Source: Acridotheres tristis
Taxonomy: Eukaryota > Chordata > Aves > Passeriformes > Sturnidae
Direction of reading: 5' to 3'
Assembly (NCBI GenBank): GCA_037013685.1
Contig: CM072891.1
Location: forward strand, 19,878,501-19,942,500
DNA: 64,000 nucleotides
Part shown: positions 1 through 11,601 of the stretch, in pieces
Layout of the letters: every line of letters starts with the position of its first letter
Numbering within the stretch: the first letter of the stretch is position 1
The notes under the pieces: generated by a model
The model's database searches: none
The model's input: the letters and a program-made list of their open reading frames with translations, nothing else
Told to the model about the DNA's origin: nothing
Position numbers and translations under genes: made by a program

Positions 1-2206
1 GACCCAGGGAAGTGGGCAGAAAAGCTCCCACTGGTTGCACAGGCCCTGGGGTGGAAAGTGGGCAGGAGAGGCTGACTCCTGTCAGTTCATCTTTTGTTTG
101 GCCTGCTGGACCCATTCCCTGGTCTCAGCCCAGGGACACTGGGATCTGGGTTACACATCCCTGTTTCGGAGCAGGGCTTTGTCAGGGGCTTGCGAGGGGC
201 AGGGAAACCTCTCTGGGTGTGCAGAAGGCAGGGATGAGCTCAGATTTGGGGCCGGGCAAATGAACTGGGGTGGGAATTGCCTGCTTACAGCTGGGTAGCA
301 ATTTATTTTGCAGGGTGACAGATGGGGGGGAGCGAGGGGAAACATATGTGCTTCCTGCAGAGAATAGGGGTGTCCGAAGAACTGTCCTCAGCACAGCTTA
401 AGCCAGGGGTATTTTCCTGTCCTGACATCTCCTCCTGCTGTGGATAAGGGGCTTTTGGTGTCCCAGAGACTCGCAGGGACTTTTTTACAAGGTGACATGT
501 TTCCTGAGTGGGGTTGTTACACTTAACCTGATGGAGTTTTAGCTTTGTGGCTGTACTTTCCAGTCCTGCTTACAGATGAGGAGTGACGTGGGTGGGGTGT
601 GAGGGATTTCCATGGTTTACGTGCAAAAAGCCTCACAAGATTCAACAGCAGAACAGGCAGGGTCTGCTCCGTACACACCATAGCCTATTTTGCAGTTGTA
701 TTTTTCTCCTGGAACAGTTTCTCCTGGAGTTCCTGAGATAGGCTGTGGGGCTGGCTCTGCAAGCCCTGCCACCTTGGCTGCAGGAAGGAACTTCTTTAAT
801 GAATGGCTTGAGGCTCCTGGCTTGAGGATATGTTGCTGTCAAGATTGCTGTGCTCTACTTTTTTCTGTCCCAAGGTGACTGCAACAGGATGGTTACACCG
901 TGTAGGTCCTGGGCTCTTCTGGTGTGTCCAAGTGCTTTGGAGACCTGGAGCTCACGAGTGAAAGCAACTGCTCAGAGCCATATTCACGAGCACTGGGGAT
1001 ATCAGTGTGGTGTCATGGTTTACCTGGCTGCTCCTGCTGCAGGGCAACAGCAGGGATAACCAGGGAATTACCTTCTCTGAGCATTGCTCTGCTATGGGAG
1101 TTGCTTGCCAGGTGTTCAACAGCTGGGTCAAGGGTTCCTGAGCTGAAGCCAGTGTAAGCCTTGTGGATTTTGGGTTGAAGAGCTGAGTCCCAGTGCTTTA
1201 TGCATCCTGCCTTGTGCTTGATACAAAACCTCAGCATTTCAGACAAAGGGGCCCATGGATGAAGTATCACCTGAACATCAGTCCCAGGAGTCAGATTTGC
1301 GTGAAATGGCTTTTCCACTGGCTGCTGACAGGCTTAGTGCACGTGCTGCTCTGGAGTGGTTTGGTGTGCTTGGGATCACACTGGGGACACTTGGAGGCTA
1401 AAGCACTGAGCCAGTACTCTAGGAAACATCTTTCACCTCTGCCCAGCCAGGAGGTGGACTGGAAAAGTCCTCCTTCTTCCTCACTGGCTTTGCAGAAAGT
1501 GCAGGCAGGGGCGTTCCATTGAAAAGCTGGAGGCTGGAAAGAGCCCAGGGTTAGGCCTTGCAACAGCAGAGCACGAATGGCTGAGTAATTACCTGGGAAA
1601 GGTATGAGAAGAATGGGCATTGCAGGGCTATCTACCTTCCCTGCTTTGGCCTGTGTGCCCAGGCACTCCCCTTGTCCAGCATAGTTTCTCTATCAGGATA
1701 TCACTGGGGAAATATTTCTCCCTTTGTAGCACACTTACAGCGATGATCCCTCACACGCCCACAAGGCTTTGTATTTTTTTTAAGTCCTCTCCAAACATGA
1801 GCCACTTTATCTTGTTATCACGATCTCTTTTTCCTTATCCTTCTAATGAATTCCTATAAATAAGATAGGGATCCAGCACCTGTCATGTCGATTCATTCAG
1901 TTCATTATCTGCTCCTGCTGGAATTCTACTCTCCTTCTATTTATCGAGCCTGAAGTGTTTCACAAGAAGAATATGGCTGTTTAATTAACCTACAAATCAG
2001 CCTCTCTGTAAAGCAGCTGTGCTGCTTCTTGGGACTGGGTTGTTTGTCCTCGTGATTGACACTGCTCCCACTGTGGTGGCTTGCTGCAGTGGTGTCCCCA
2101 TCGCTGGGCTGGGGGCGCCTGGCTGGGACGTGTGGCCCTGGGGTGGAGTGTGTGGGTGTGAGCTGGAAGCACTGCTGCTCTCGTCTCTTTTATCCAGCAT
2201 GTGGGT

Positions 2207-2240
2207 GAATCTGGGGCGCCATTGAATCTGGGGTGCCATT
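2207..2240. repeat. 17-bp tandem duplication
   Basis: Two adjacent 17-bp copies, at 2207-2223 and 2224-2240, differ at a single base (GGGGCGCC in the first, GGGGTGCC in the second). No function is implied. Confidence 0.9.
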
Positions 2241-5200
2241 AGGAAGTCAGCTGTGATTTGTTCTCGGGGAAAAGGGACAGTGTTCTTATGTGCTACAACG
2301 CCCCTTTGCTTCCCAGCACAACGGGGACCTGGTCCAGAACAGAGCATGGCTGCTGCACAAACAACCAGTAAACCAGTGTCTCTAATTATAATGTCTTTGC
2401 AATGCCACAGAGTCTGAAGTGCAAATAATCCTGTGGGAGAAGGGGGCTGAATGTTGAGGATGAAAAAGCTCAGGGGAACAAAACAAGTCAGAAAATTTGA
2501 TCATGGGAATAGAGCTAATTATTTACTCTGTAGGATGGGATTTTTTTGCTTTGTTATCTTCTGTGGAGTCATTTAAAATGGGAAGCCAGAATGTGAGATC
2601 TGAAATGAATCTTTCACGACTCTGTTTTGGGCTGCTGTATGTGATGAGATGCTTGCCACCTCCAGCACTCATATCCTGGCACCCATGAGGTGGCTACAGG
2701 GCCCCTTCTTTCTCCCTACAGCACTGAATTTTCCAGCAATGCTCTTGGTGATGCTTAGAGTTCCTCAGCACTAGGGGTAGCTTTAAAATTCCTTGAATTT
2801 TGGTGTGTGTCATGACTGTAATACTTCGTTTGATCAGGATATGGGGCTCTGCCCAGCTCTGTGGGATGCCTTCCTTTCTGCCTGCATTCTATGTTTCCCA
2901 AAGCTTGCCAGGATCTTTCTCAGCAGGGAAGATGCTACTCCAGTATTTTTCTCTTGACCTCCTGAGTGCTGAGCTGGGAACAAGGAGCTTGAAGCACATG
3001 GGAGGGCTGGATGGTGCTTTGAAGAGGAAGAACATTTCTTGTGGGGTGGGGGAGTGTGTGGTTGATGCCAGGACATGGTCTGGGCACAGTTTGTTGCCTG
3101 GGAGATAGCTGCTACCTCCAGGGCCTATTGCAGCACCACTTTGCTTCAACTCCCTGGCCCCTAGATAGGTGTAGGGAGCGAGGAATTCTTGCTGTGAAGA
3201 AGTAGGGCAGCACTTTAGGGGAAGATGGGGAAACTGAAAAGTGTAGGAAGGAGCCAGGAGCAGAGCTGTTGTGTGGGAAGAGGACAAGGGATACCTGCAT
3301 GGGGACAGCAAGGGGACACAGGGCCTTCATCAGTGTGATTCGTGCCTTGCAATACTGCCTCAACGTGTCATGAGGAGCCTATGGTGCTCCCCTTCTTGAA
3401 TCTTCCCCATTTTGATGTTTTTATTAGTGGCCTTCATTTTTTTAATCCTTCTGTGCCCCAGAGGGATAAAAAAGGGCAGAACAGATGGGAACCTTTGTGA
3501 ACCCCTCAAAAAGGGAGGAAAGGGAGATGTGAGCAGAGGCTGCTGGCAGGGAGGAGTGTCCAGGAGAGCCCTTGGGCCCAGACTGATGGCATGCCTGGGG
3601 GATTTCCACATTCCAGGATGGCTTCTATGGTGCCAGCTGCTTGCAGAGTGATGCCACCATATTTTGCAAGCCGGGAGGAACCCAGGGATTTGCTGCCCCA
3701 GCTGAGCTGTGGGGCAGGGTGAAGGTAAGGGCTAAGCCAGTGTGTGGTGGGTCAGTCCCTCCCTGGGTGCCTTGTGGGGTGCCCACCCTCAGCTTTCACC
3801 CCAAGGATAACAGCTCATCCTTTCTCTCCAGTTGAAGCAGCTCATCTGTCCCCTCTGAGTACTCTGTGGATCCATTCCCAGATTTTTTTCTAGCTCTGGA
3901 GTTTTTGTCAGAACTCCACCTACCACTGACCTTTCCCAGAAACCAGTGAGTGGGTTTTGTTTGCCTTTAGCCTGACCTGACTCAGATTTTTACCTGCTCT
4001 CAAGCAATTGGATGTTCAGGGCCTGAACTCTGAGCCCATGGAAATTTTGGGAAGCTGCAGTGAGCCTTTGAGGCCATCAGGGCTGCAACCACAGGTTGTT
4101 AGCATCCTCTGATGGTGTGGAGATGGACCACCATGTGTACGTGAGGGTGGATCAGCTAGAAAGAGCACTGGATGGAGAAGCTGAGGCCTGAGACTTTGCA
4201 GCTGGGATGGTGTCTAAAAACTAACTTTCAGCTTCCAGATTTTTTTTTATTTTTCCTCCTCCCTCCATTGCTGACTCTTTTGATGGAGCATCAAATAGCA
4301 TCAGCACCATCCCTCAGCTGGCAGCTGGGGCTGCCAAGTGCCTGTGTCCCATAGCAAGAAGCTGGGGTGCCATGCCCTCAAGCACGGGATTTTGGGGCAA
4401 AGACTATTTTTCCTCATGAAGATGCTGTGCCCTAGCACAGCAGGGACCGAGGGCTTGCTGCTGCCTCTGGTTCCTGCTGCAGCACAGCTTGTCAGCAATG
4501 GCCATAAAGGAGGAGAGCCCCAGCTCTCCCCGGGAGTGGAGCAGAGTGTTCTCACGGCCTCCTGCCTGAGCTCCGACACCAAACTCCCTCCTGCTGCTGG
4601 GGGGGACTGCCTCACCCCCGGGGCTGCCAAGGGAGGGCCAAGCCAGCTGTGCTGTAAAAACCCCCACGCTGATACACATCTTGCTCTTAATCCCGGCTTG
4701 AAGCAGGGATAAGGCAATTGCTCACCTTTCTAGGCTCAGACTCGTTTTCCAGCAGGAGTGTTTCAAGAAGGATGCTGGCTGACTGTAACCAAGGCAGGGA
4801 GGCTGTGGAGTCTTGCTTCCTTCTTATAAGCAGGAGAAAAATAAAATTCAAAAGCTGGGTAAGGCAGTCTGCATCTCTTTGACAAGTCTGTTTTCTCCTC
4901 TGACATGCTTCTCCCTTGCAAAAACAGAGCCCAGACTTCCTGCCCTGTAGAAAAAACTCTCCAATTCCTTGAGCCTTAGGGCTGAGATGGAGGGACCGTG
5001 AGAAAGAGCCATGGTTTGAGGTTGTACAGAGCACTGATTTCTCACACCTACTGGATGCAGGGCAGTGCTGGGAGGGCTTGGGCTCCAGCCCTTTCCTCCC
5101 CCCTGCCAAATTCCTGACCGGTGATGTTAATACATTATTGCACGGGCCTATCTGTGTGCTAAGGACCCACGGTCTGGAGGGTGCAATTCATCATCTTGGA

Positions 5201-8200
5201 GGCGATTCGTTTGGATTCTGTCTGCCATGATTAAAATCAATAATAATAATAATAAAAAGAAACTGTTGCTCCCACTGGTTGCCTCATGCCTCTATGAGTG
5301 GTTGTGCATCACCTATGGCGTCTGGAAGCTTGGAGCATTCCATGTGCCTTCTTAGAGCCACAGTCCTGTGGAGGGCTGAGGAGGGGACAGATGAAGCTCA
5401 TGATGAAGAACCGGCCCCGCTTTCATCCCTCCTCCTGCCATTTGCCACCAGCTTTCTCAAGTGTGGCTTGTTTTGCTTGTGGAAGCAGTAAATTACCATC
5501 TTGGGGCCTTCCCTGCCTGCCATGCCACAGTGACAGGTCAATCTTTGCAGGGGATTTAATGAAGGCTAAACTAGGCAGAGTTTTATATGTGGCACGTGTG
5601 CTGCAGGGCTGTACATCTGCACATCCTTCTCGAGGCAGAAATGGGATGTGCTTGTACAGAGGAAATCCAAGATCTGTTTAAAAAAAGAAGAGTTGCTTTT
5701 ATTTCTAAAAGGGAGATAGGTCTCTGCAATGCTGAGTGTGGTTTTACTTCTGCTTGAAGAAAGTTTGGGATGTATCATATTCTGTTCAGATGCCTTGGTG
5801 TGTCCTTGTCAGCCTATACGTGCTGCCTTTCCACACCCCCAGTTCTAGCAGGAGGTGGAGATGGGCTCTGTGGCCACTCCTGGGTGTGAAGCAGCTCTGT
5901 CCTTCTGTTCACATCCTCAAGGTGACCCGTGATTTATAGGAGAAATGGGGAGACGTGGCTGAGACTGCACAGCTACGTGTGGGGTGGGGAAGCTTGGTAT
6001 GAGAAAAAGGCTGAGGGTGAAGCACATAGATGCATTTTTTTCTCTCCCCCTGCCCCCCTTCTTGTTCAAACTCTGTAGCCTGGACTCTGAACGGAGCAAT
6101 GCAGCTGAGGAATTACATGAATGTATGGGAGGGAGAGGCTTGTGGAGTATCTCTGGCTGCCTTTGACTGACACACTGCTGTTTCAGAGCTAGAATAACTC
6201 TCCCGAGGCGAGGCTGAAATAAACTTCAGGCTGTGACATAATCATTCTTGATTTTATTTCTTTTCCCAGTCTCCCTGTATTGTAGCACTACCCACACCCC
6301 TTCCTTATTCAGTGAGGTGATGACCCAGCTGTAATCATTGCTATCCAGCCACGTTACTCCTAAGGCATGGAACCCCATGCCTTCTGTGGTGGCCTGACAC
6401 CAGTGGTTCTGAATGACATGAGTGGAGGCATTATCTGTGTATTGCAGCATACTTGACTCAGTCACACAGAGCCATTATATGCCACTAATAAGTGATTAAT
6501 TTGTTGGCAGAGGGTCAAGTGGGTGAGGGAGTTGTAGCCTTTGGAGGATGTCCTCTTCCCTTTTGTGTGACAGGGTGAGCTGCTCATCTCCTGCCAGCAG
6601 TCAGGTCCCTTTATAAATAATTGTGTGATAAATACAATATGAAATAAAGCCTGGCAGCTCTCCTTGGAAGCAGATGAACTTGTTGATGGTCCTAGGCCAT
6701 GTTCTGCAGTGATGTTGTATCTGGCACTGTGGCAGGGCAATGCAGGCTGCAGTGGATTGCACGGAAGGGGAAGGTCCCTTGCATTGCTTTCTGGCATCTC
6801 CCTTTCCCCAAACCTCAACAGGGCAGAGATAGGATGGCTGCTGGGGGAGGCAGGGCTGCCCCTCCCAGTTCTTCTCTAACTCATGCAGCCCCATGGCTTC
6901 CAGGGGATATTCCCAGCTGTGGTGGACGCTGGCTTTTTCACAGGTGATGGGGCAATGTCTCTTCTGGGGTTGCACATGGCTCCTCCTAAATCCTGTTCCC
7001 AAAACCTCTTCCCTCTTATACCCTGGCTTTGTGGGGGCAACCTACCCAACAGAGGCAGCAACCAAAGCCAGCATGCTCCTGGCCTGATACCCCAGTGAGC
7101 TCAGGAGACAGGAATGTCCAGTGTGTTGGTAGAGGGTTCCTGAGTTTTTCTGGCGCAGGTCTGCAAAGCCCAAAGCCTCTGGGAGGCATTTGATTTTCCT
7201 TTCTGGAATTAGCTTTAGTGCTGAAGGTTGGGTTTGGGCCAGCAAAGCTTCCTTTGAGCCGTCAACCATGCAAAGGACTCCTCGAGTCTGCTGAGTTTCC
7301 CTTAAACACAGCTCATCTGGTGCCAGAAATTTCCCTTGCCTGAATATTAAAATCTCCTCAAGTGCTGGTGAGGAATTGCCCAAAGGAAATGTGACCTTCC
7401 CAGCCATGCTGGCTTGTCTGGAGCGGGTGTTTGTGGCCATGTGGAGCAGGGCAGCCAGAGTGTGGGTGCCTGTATTGCTGTGCTGCAGGAAGGGAAGGGG
7501 CGTTTTGTAGTGCAAACAGAAATAGAGCCCCTCCCTTGGCTGGGGGTCCAGAGGGAGGTGAGGTCAAGAGCTGGATGTGAAACAGGCAGCTGGCCCCAGT
7601 CAGAGCAGAAATCTGAGCATCCCCAATACTTGGCAGGCAGTGTCTCTGTGAGCACAGCTGAACCAAGGTGCTTTCAGCTCATCCTTACACCTGCAGGATG
7701 TCCTCAGGAAGAGAGAAGCCCATTCCACAAAGAGTGTTTGGTTCAACCAAGACCTCCAAAAGCTGTTGGCAGAGATGTAGGGATCATGTAAGAGAAATGA
7801 CCCAGCCCTGTGACGAGCTCTTGCTGGAGCAAATCTTGCCACAGCTCTGGGCTGCTGCGGCCACTGAAGTCTCTTTACCTTTTCTCCTCCCTACTCCAGT
7901 CACACTAAAGTTTGTTTAAGGGGCTGAATTTCCTTTCACATTGCATGAAAATCCCTCTATAGAGGGATTTTATGAAGGCTGGGTGCAGGAGTGTAGTATG
8001 CTGTAGCTCATCTTGCAACTCCTCAGTCTTCAAGTCTTGCTTTCCGTTTCCCCATCCTGTGATGGGTGAAATGAAGTTGAGAACTCTTGGTCCCAGTGGC
8101 AGCTATGAGTCTGCTTCGTCCCCAAACCTCCCCATCCTAGGATCAGCCTGGGGCAGTGCTGGCTGGAGGTGAATATACGTGGGATCAGCCTGATCCTGAA

Positions 8201-9415
8201 GCCCTGGGTAATTATTTCTAGAATTGGGAAAGACAGTTGTGAAATACCACTGTGGGCTGAGCATGTTGAGTTACTGAATGCACTTGTGAACAATTAGAGC
8301 AACCGGGAGACCATGGCCCCGTTTTAGTAAATGGAACCTTTTGGAAATTAAATCTTTCCACCTTTTTGCTTCGAAAGGCAATTTAACAGCTGACCCCCTG
8401 CTCACACTTGTGCTTGTCCAAATTGAAATGGCACATTTTGTCTGGGGTCCAACAAACCCCTGTAGCTGACCCAAACACAAGGACTTTGGCAAGGCTTAGT
8501 TTCTCATTTGCTTGTGTTTTTTGCTTCATTTTGTTTTGTTTGTTTTTCACTAAAGACAAATATTTGTGCTGCTAGGTCAGTCCAAAAGTAATCCTCCTTT
8601 TTCCTCTGCTTGTCAGTGTGGTTACTGAACCCCAACGCATCACTTATTAAACCTCACTCCCCTAGCAGCCTGTTTGAGCATGACAGAGAGCTCAGAATCT
8701 GAAAATAAACTCGGTTTAGGTGTTTGCTGAAGGGTGCTGGTATTTTTGAATCAGCGGGGGCTTTATCAGCAGCCCTTATTGCTGAGCAGAGGCATACTGC
8801 TCCCAGCATTGCAGCCCCCCCAGGATGCTCAGAGTGTCTGAGGCACATCCCAGCACAACAGTGGGCAGCCTGGAAGCTGGAATTGCCCTGCGACAAAGCT
8901 GGATTGCTCTGTGGCAAAGGGAGCTGGGAAAGTTATTTCTCTGCTTTTGCAGAAAAATCCCCTTCTCCCCAAAACAGTCGCCCCCAGCTCTGTCCTCAGC
9001 CTGCTCGAAGGATGCAGGGACAGAATAGCGAGCCGGTGAGGTCATGGGGAGAGAGTTAGTCACATCCAACTGGGAAAGGGAGAGGGCTGCCAACCAGTGT
9101 TGCTCTCACAGCGTGGAAAGCTCGTGTGGTTCAGAAGGGACCCCCCCCTCCAGGCTCCCTAGAGCACCCTGGCCAAGCTGGGGGTGTTGGTGGAGCACCG
9201 CCTCTGCAGCAGCTTCCCAACGAACTGGAGGAGGGAGTGAAAGCTTTAAATGAAATCTAACTTGTTCTGGCATAAATGTGGACTTTGCTTCTCGTAACTG
9301 GGGTGTTACAGGCAAGAGGGGGTTAAGAGCCTTTCCAAATTGGAGACTATGTGGAGCTGTCGCACAAGGGAGGGAGATCATGGCAGAGTTTAATGAATGA
9401 CTTCATTTATATATT

Positions 9416-9432
9416 AAAAAAAAAAAAAAAAA
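9416..9432 (+). repeat. Poly(A) tract
   Basis: Seventeen consecutive A residues followed by a short CAA-type run. It could be the tail of an old retroposed sequence, but no recognisable element precedes it and no target duplication is obvious. Confidence 0.85.
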
Positions 9433-11448
9433 CAACAACATGGTGGCTTCCTGCCAGGTCCACAGACAAGGGTTTCTATGGGAACCTAAGGAAAAATAAT
9501 AAATAGGAGTGTGGGATGAGTAGGGAAGGGAGGAGGGGAGCCCAGGCTCTGGTCTGGGTCTGCTTTGTTCCTCATGGAGACCAAGGTGGCAAGGGGCGAT
9601 GAGGGGGTAAAAAGGGAAAGAGCTGAATTTGGTGCTTGCAGAAAGACTCTACCCTATATAATGCAGACAGTAACTACACAGCAGTGGAGCATTCTCTTGG
9701 ACTTGTCCTGGGGTCTGGCTTGTTCCCTGCACCTCTGTAGGCACAGCAGGCATGGGCAACCTTTCTTCATTGGGCTTACAACCTGGCTTTGCTGCCTTGG
9801 GGCAGGTGGGAGCTAGGGAGGGCGATTTGGAGGCCTCCCCAGCTTCCTGACAGGGTGGTGGTGGGACTACTGTGCAAAGGGATGCTACTGGGGCTAAGTT
9901 CAAGAGTTCTGCTGGCACTGCAGAGAAATATAGGCTCTGAGTGAAAGACTAATAAGGTTCACGGTGTAATTAGAAGGGCTAATTTTTCATTAGTTAATTC
10001 CAATGGGCTTCTTTTCCCCCATTGCTGGGAGAGGTGGTTATCTGTCCTGAACCTCAAAAGAAAACAGCTTTTTTGGTGAGACCCATGGTGAAGTGAAGCC
10101 TTCTCACGTGCTTCATAGTCCAGACTGAGGGCAAAGCTGGGCAGGCTGGCAGAGTGGCACTCCTGGGGCCAGCTGAAACCTGCCCCTCATTCACTCAAAC
10201 TGGGCTGAAACAAGTCTCAACTAAGGCATTTCTGTTGGAGTTTTTCCCCCATTTTCCTTCTCACAGGCTCTTTGTTCCAGTCTGAATGATGTTGCACTGT
10301 ATCTCCCATGGAGCGGGTTCATCCTAAGAGGACGCAGTCCTCAGGGTGTGCCTGAGGTGGGGAAGTGCAGTTGGGCTGGGTCCTGCTGCTGGTGGGAGAT
10401 CGACTTCCCAGCTCCCATGTGTGTGCCTTCCTGAAAGACATTTCTGTAAACAGGCTTGAAAATGCCAGGGGAAACAGCCTTTGTGTCTGTTTTAGACCTG
10501 GCTGAGCCAGAGGTGAGTGGGGTGAGGAGGCATCTGTCCCAGCATGAGCCCCAGCATCAGCCCTGGGTACCACAAATCAGACCTGCCCAGCTCCAGCTGC
10601 CATCACAGGCCCTTTTGGGTGAGTGGTGGCCACCCCATGGCATGTTCCTTTCTGCCTGAATCTCAGCTGGTGCTGCCAGTGAAGCAAGAGCTGATCCCGT
10701 GTGGGGAGCGACTGGACTGGCGTTCTCACCAGAGAAGGAATGTGGCATCCACCTTATCGCTTCCTTGGGGATATAAGAGGCTGTTCTGCTGTCAGAGGCA
10801 TTATTATCCAACAGTTGAGATGTCTGGGAGAAGCCAAGGCAGGTTTTTCTTTGCAGGGGTGGCAGGAAGCCAGGCAGGGCAGGGCAGGACATAGATGCTG
10901 TCCTCTGCCACTGTTTCCTTGGCTCCTGGTCAGGCAGGAACAGCTCAGGTGCCTAAGGAAACTCATGCCCAGGGCACAGATCTTGCCTTCCGTGTCCCAA
11001 AGCTCAAGATGAAGGTGTTGGATATCTTGCAGCACTGCAAGACCCTTTACAAACCCCTTACAGGACCATTTACAAACTCTTCCAGGAGTGCAAAGCCGTT
11101 TTTGCAGAGAATGGTGCTTTCCAATGGGCTTCAGCCCACAGGCAGGTGGCTGGTCTGGTAGGAAGAGGTTATGTACTATATCTTCCTTCTAGAGACTTGC
11201 AGGCTCTCCTGCACCCCTCTCCCAGTGCCTATGTCCCACCTTATCCTTGTCCATCAGTGAGTCCCACTGCAGAGCTGTGCTGAAGGATGTGAGGATGCCA
11301 CTTTGAACATTGCCGCTCATGGTGGGAGCACTCCTCTGCAGAAGGCTCCTGCTTGCTGGAGGGAGCCCAGCCACCTCAGAGGGCTGTTAGCAGGTTTCAC
11401 AGGACTGCCTGATGGCATTAAAGATGGGTTTTCCCTCTGGCTTGGCAG

Positions 11449-11601
11449 GCTGACAGCACAGTGGAGCGTGGAAGATGAGGAGGAGGCGGCGAGAGAGCGG
11501 CGGCGGCGGGAGAGGGAGAAGCAGCTGCGGTCCCAGGCAGAGGAGGGCTTGAATGGCACCGTCTCCTGCTCAGAGAGTGCAGCTCTGGCACAGGAAAACC
11601 A
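11449..11601 (+). CDS. LSP1: LSP1 first recognisable coding exon
   Basis: It is preceded by a CTTGGCAG acceptor and followed by a GTAAGA donor. The first base completes a codon from an upstream exon; then LTAQWSVEDEEEAAR and a strongly basic run of Arg and Glu follow. This matches the TAQWSVEDEEEA block near the N-terminus of mammalian LSP1. No in-frame ATG lies in the exon, so it is not the initiator exon. It ends with two bases of a His codon. Confidence 0.93.

Larger units (their letters stand above)
1..11448. other. Non-coding stretch upstream of the first provable LSP1 exon
   Basis: I see no exon here that I can prove. Open reading frames are short, lack family resemblance and occur on both strands at the density expected by chance. 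The first recognisable LSP1 exon begins with the last base of a split codon, so at least one coding exon must lie in this stretch or to the left of the window. Phase-compatible but unproven candidates are given under findings. The stretch also contains a short A tract near 9416, a 17-bp tandem duplication near 2207 and a possible mariner end near 8572. Confidence 0.6.

Noticed and set aside
4301..4717. 138-codon open frame on the minus strand, and an overlapping 124-codon frame on the + strand
   Set aside because: Both frames are open together in a GC-rich patch, neither resembles a known family and no convincing splice or start context is present.
11303..11448. In-frame extension of the LSP1 exon to an upstream start-like codon
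   Set aside because: The frame passes through a clear polypyrimidine tract and CAG acceptor at 11448, and the extension has no LSP1 resemblance. It is intron.
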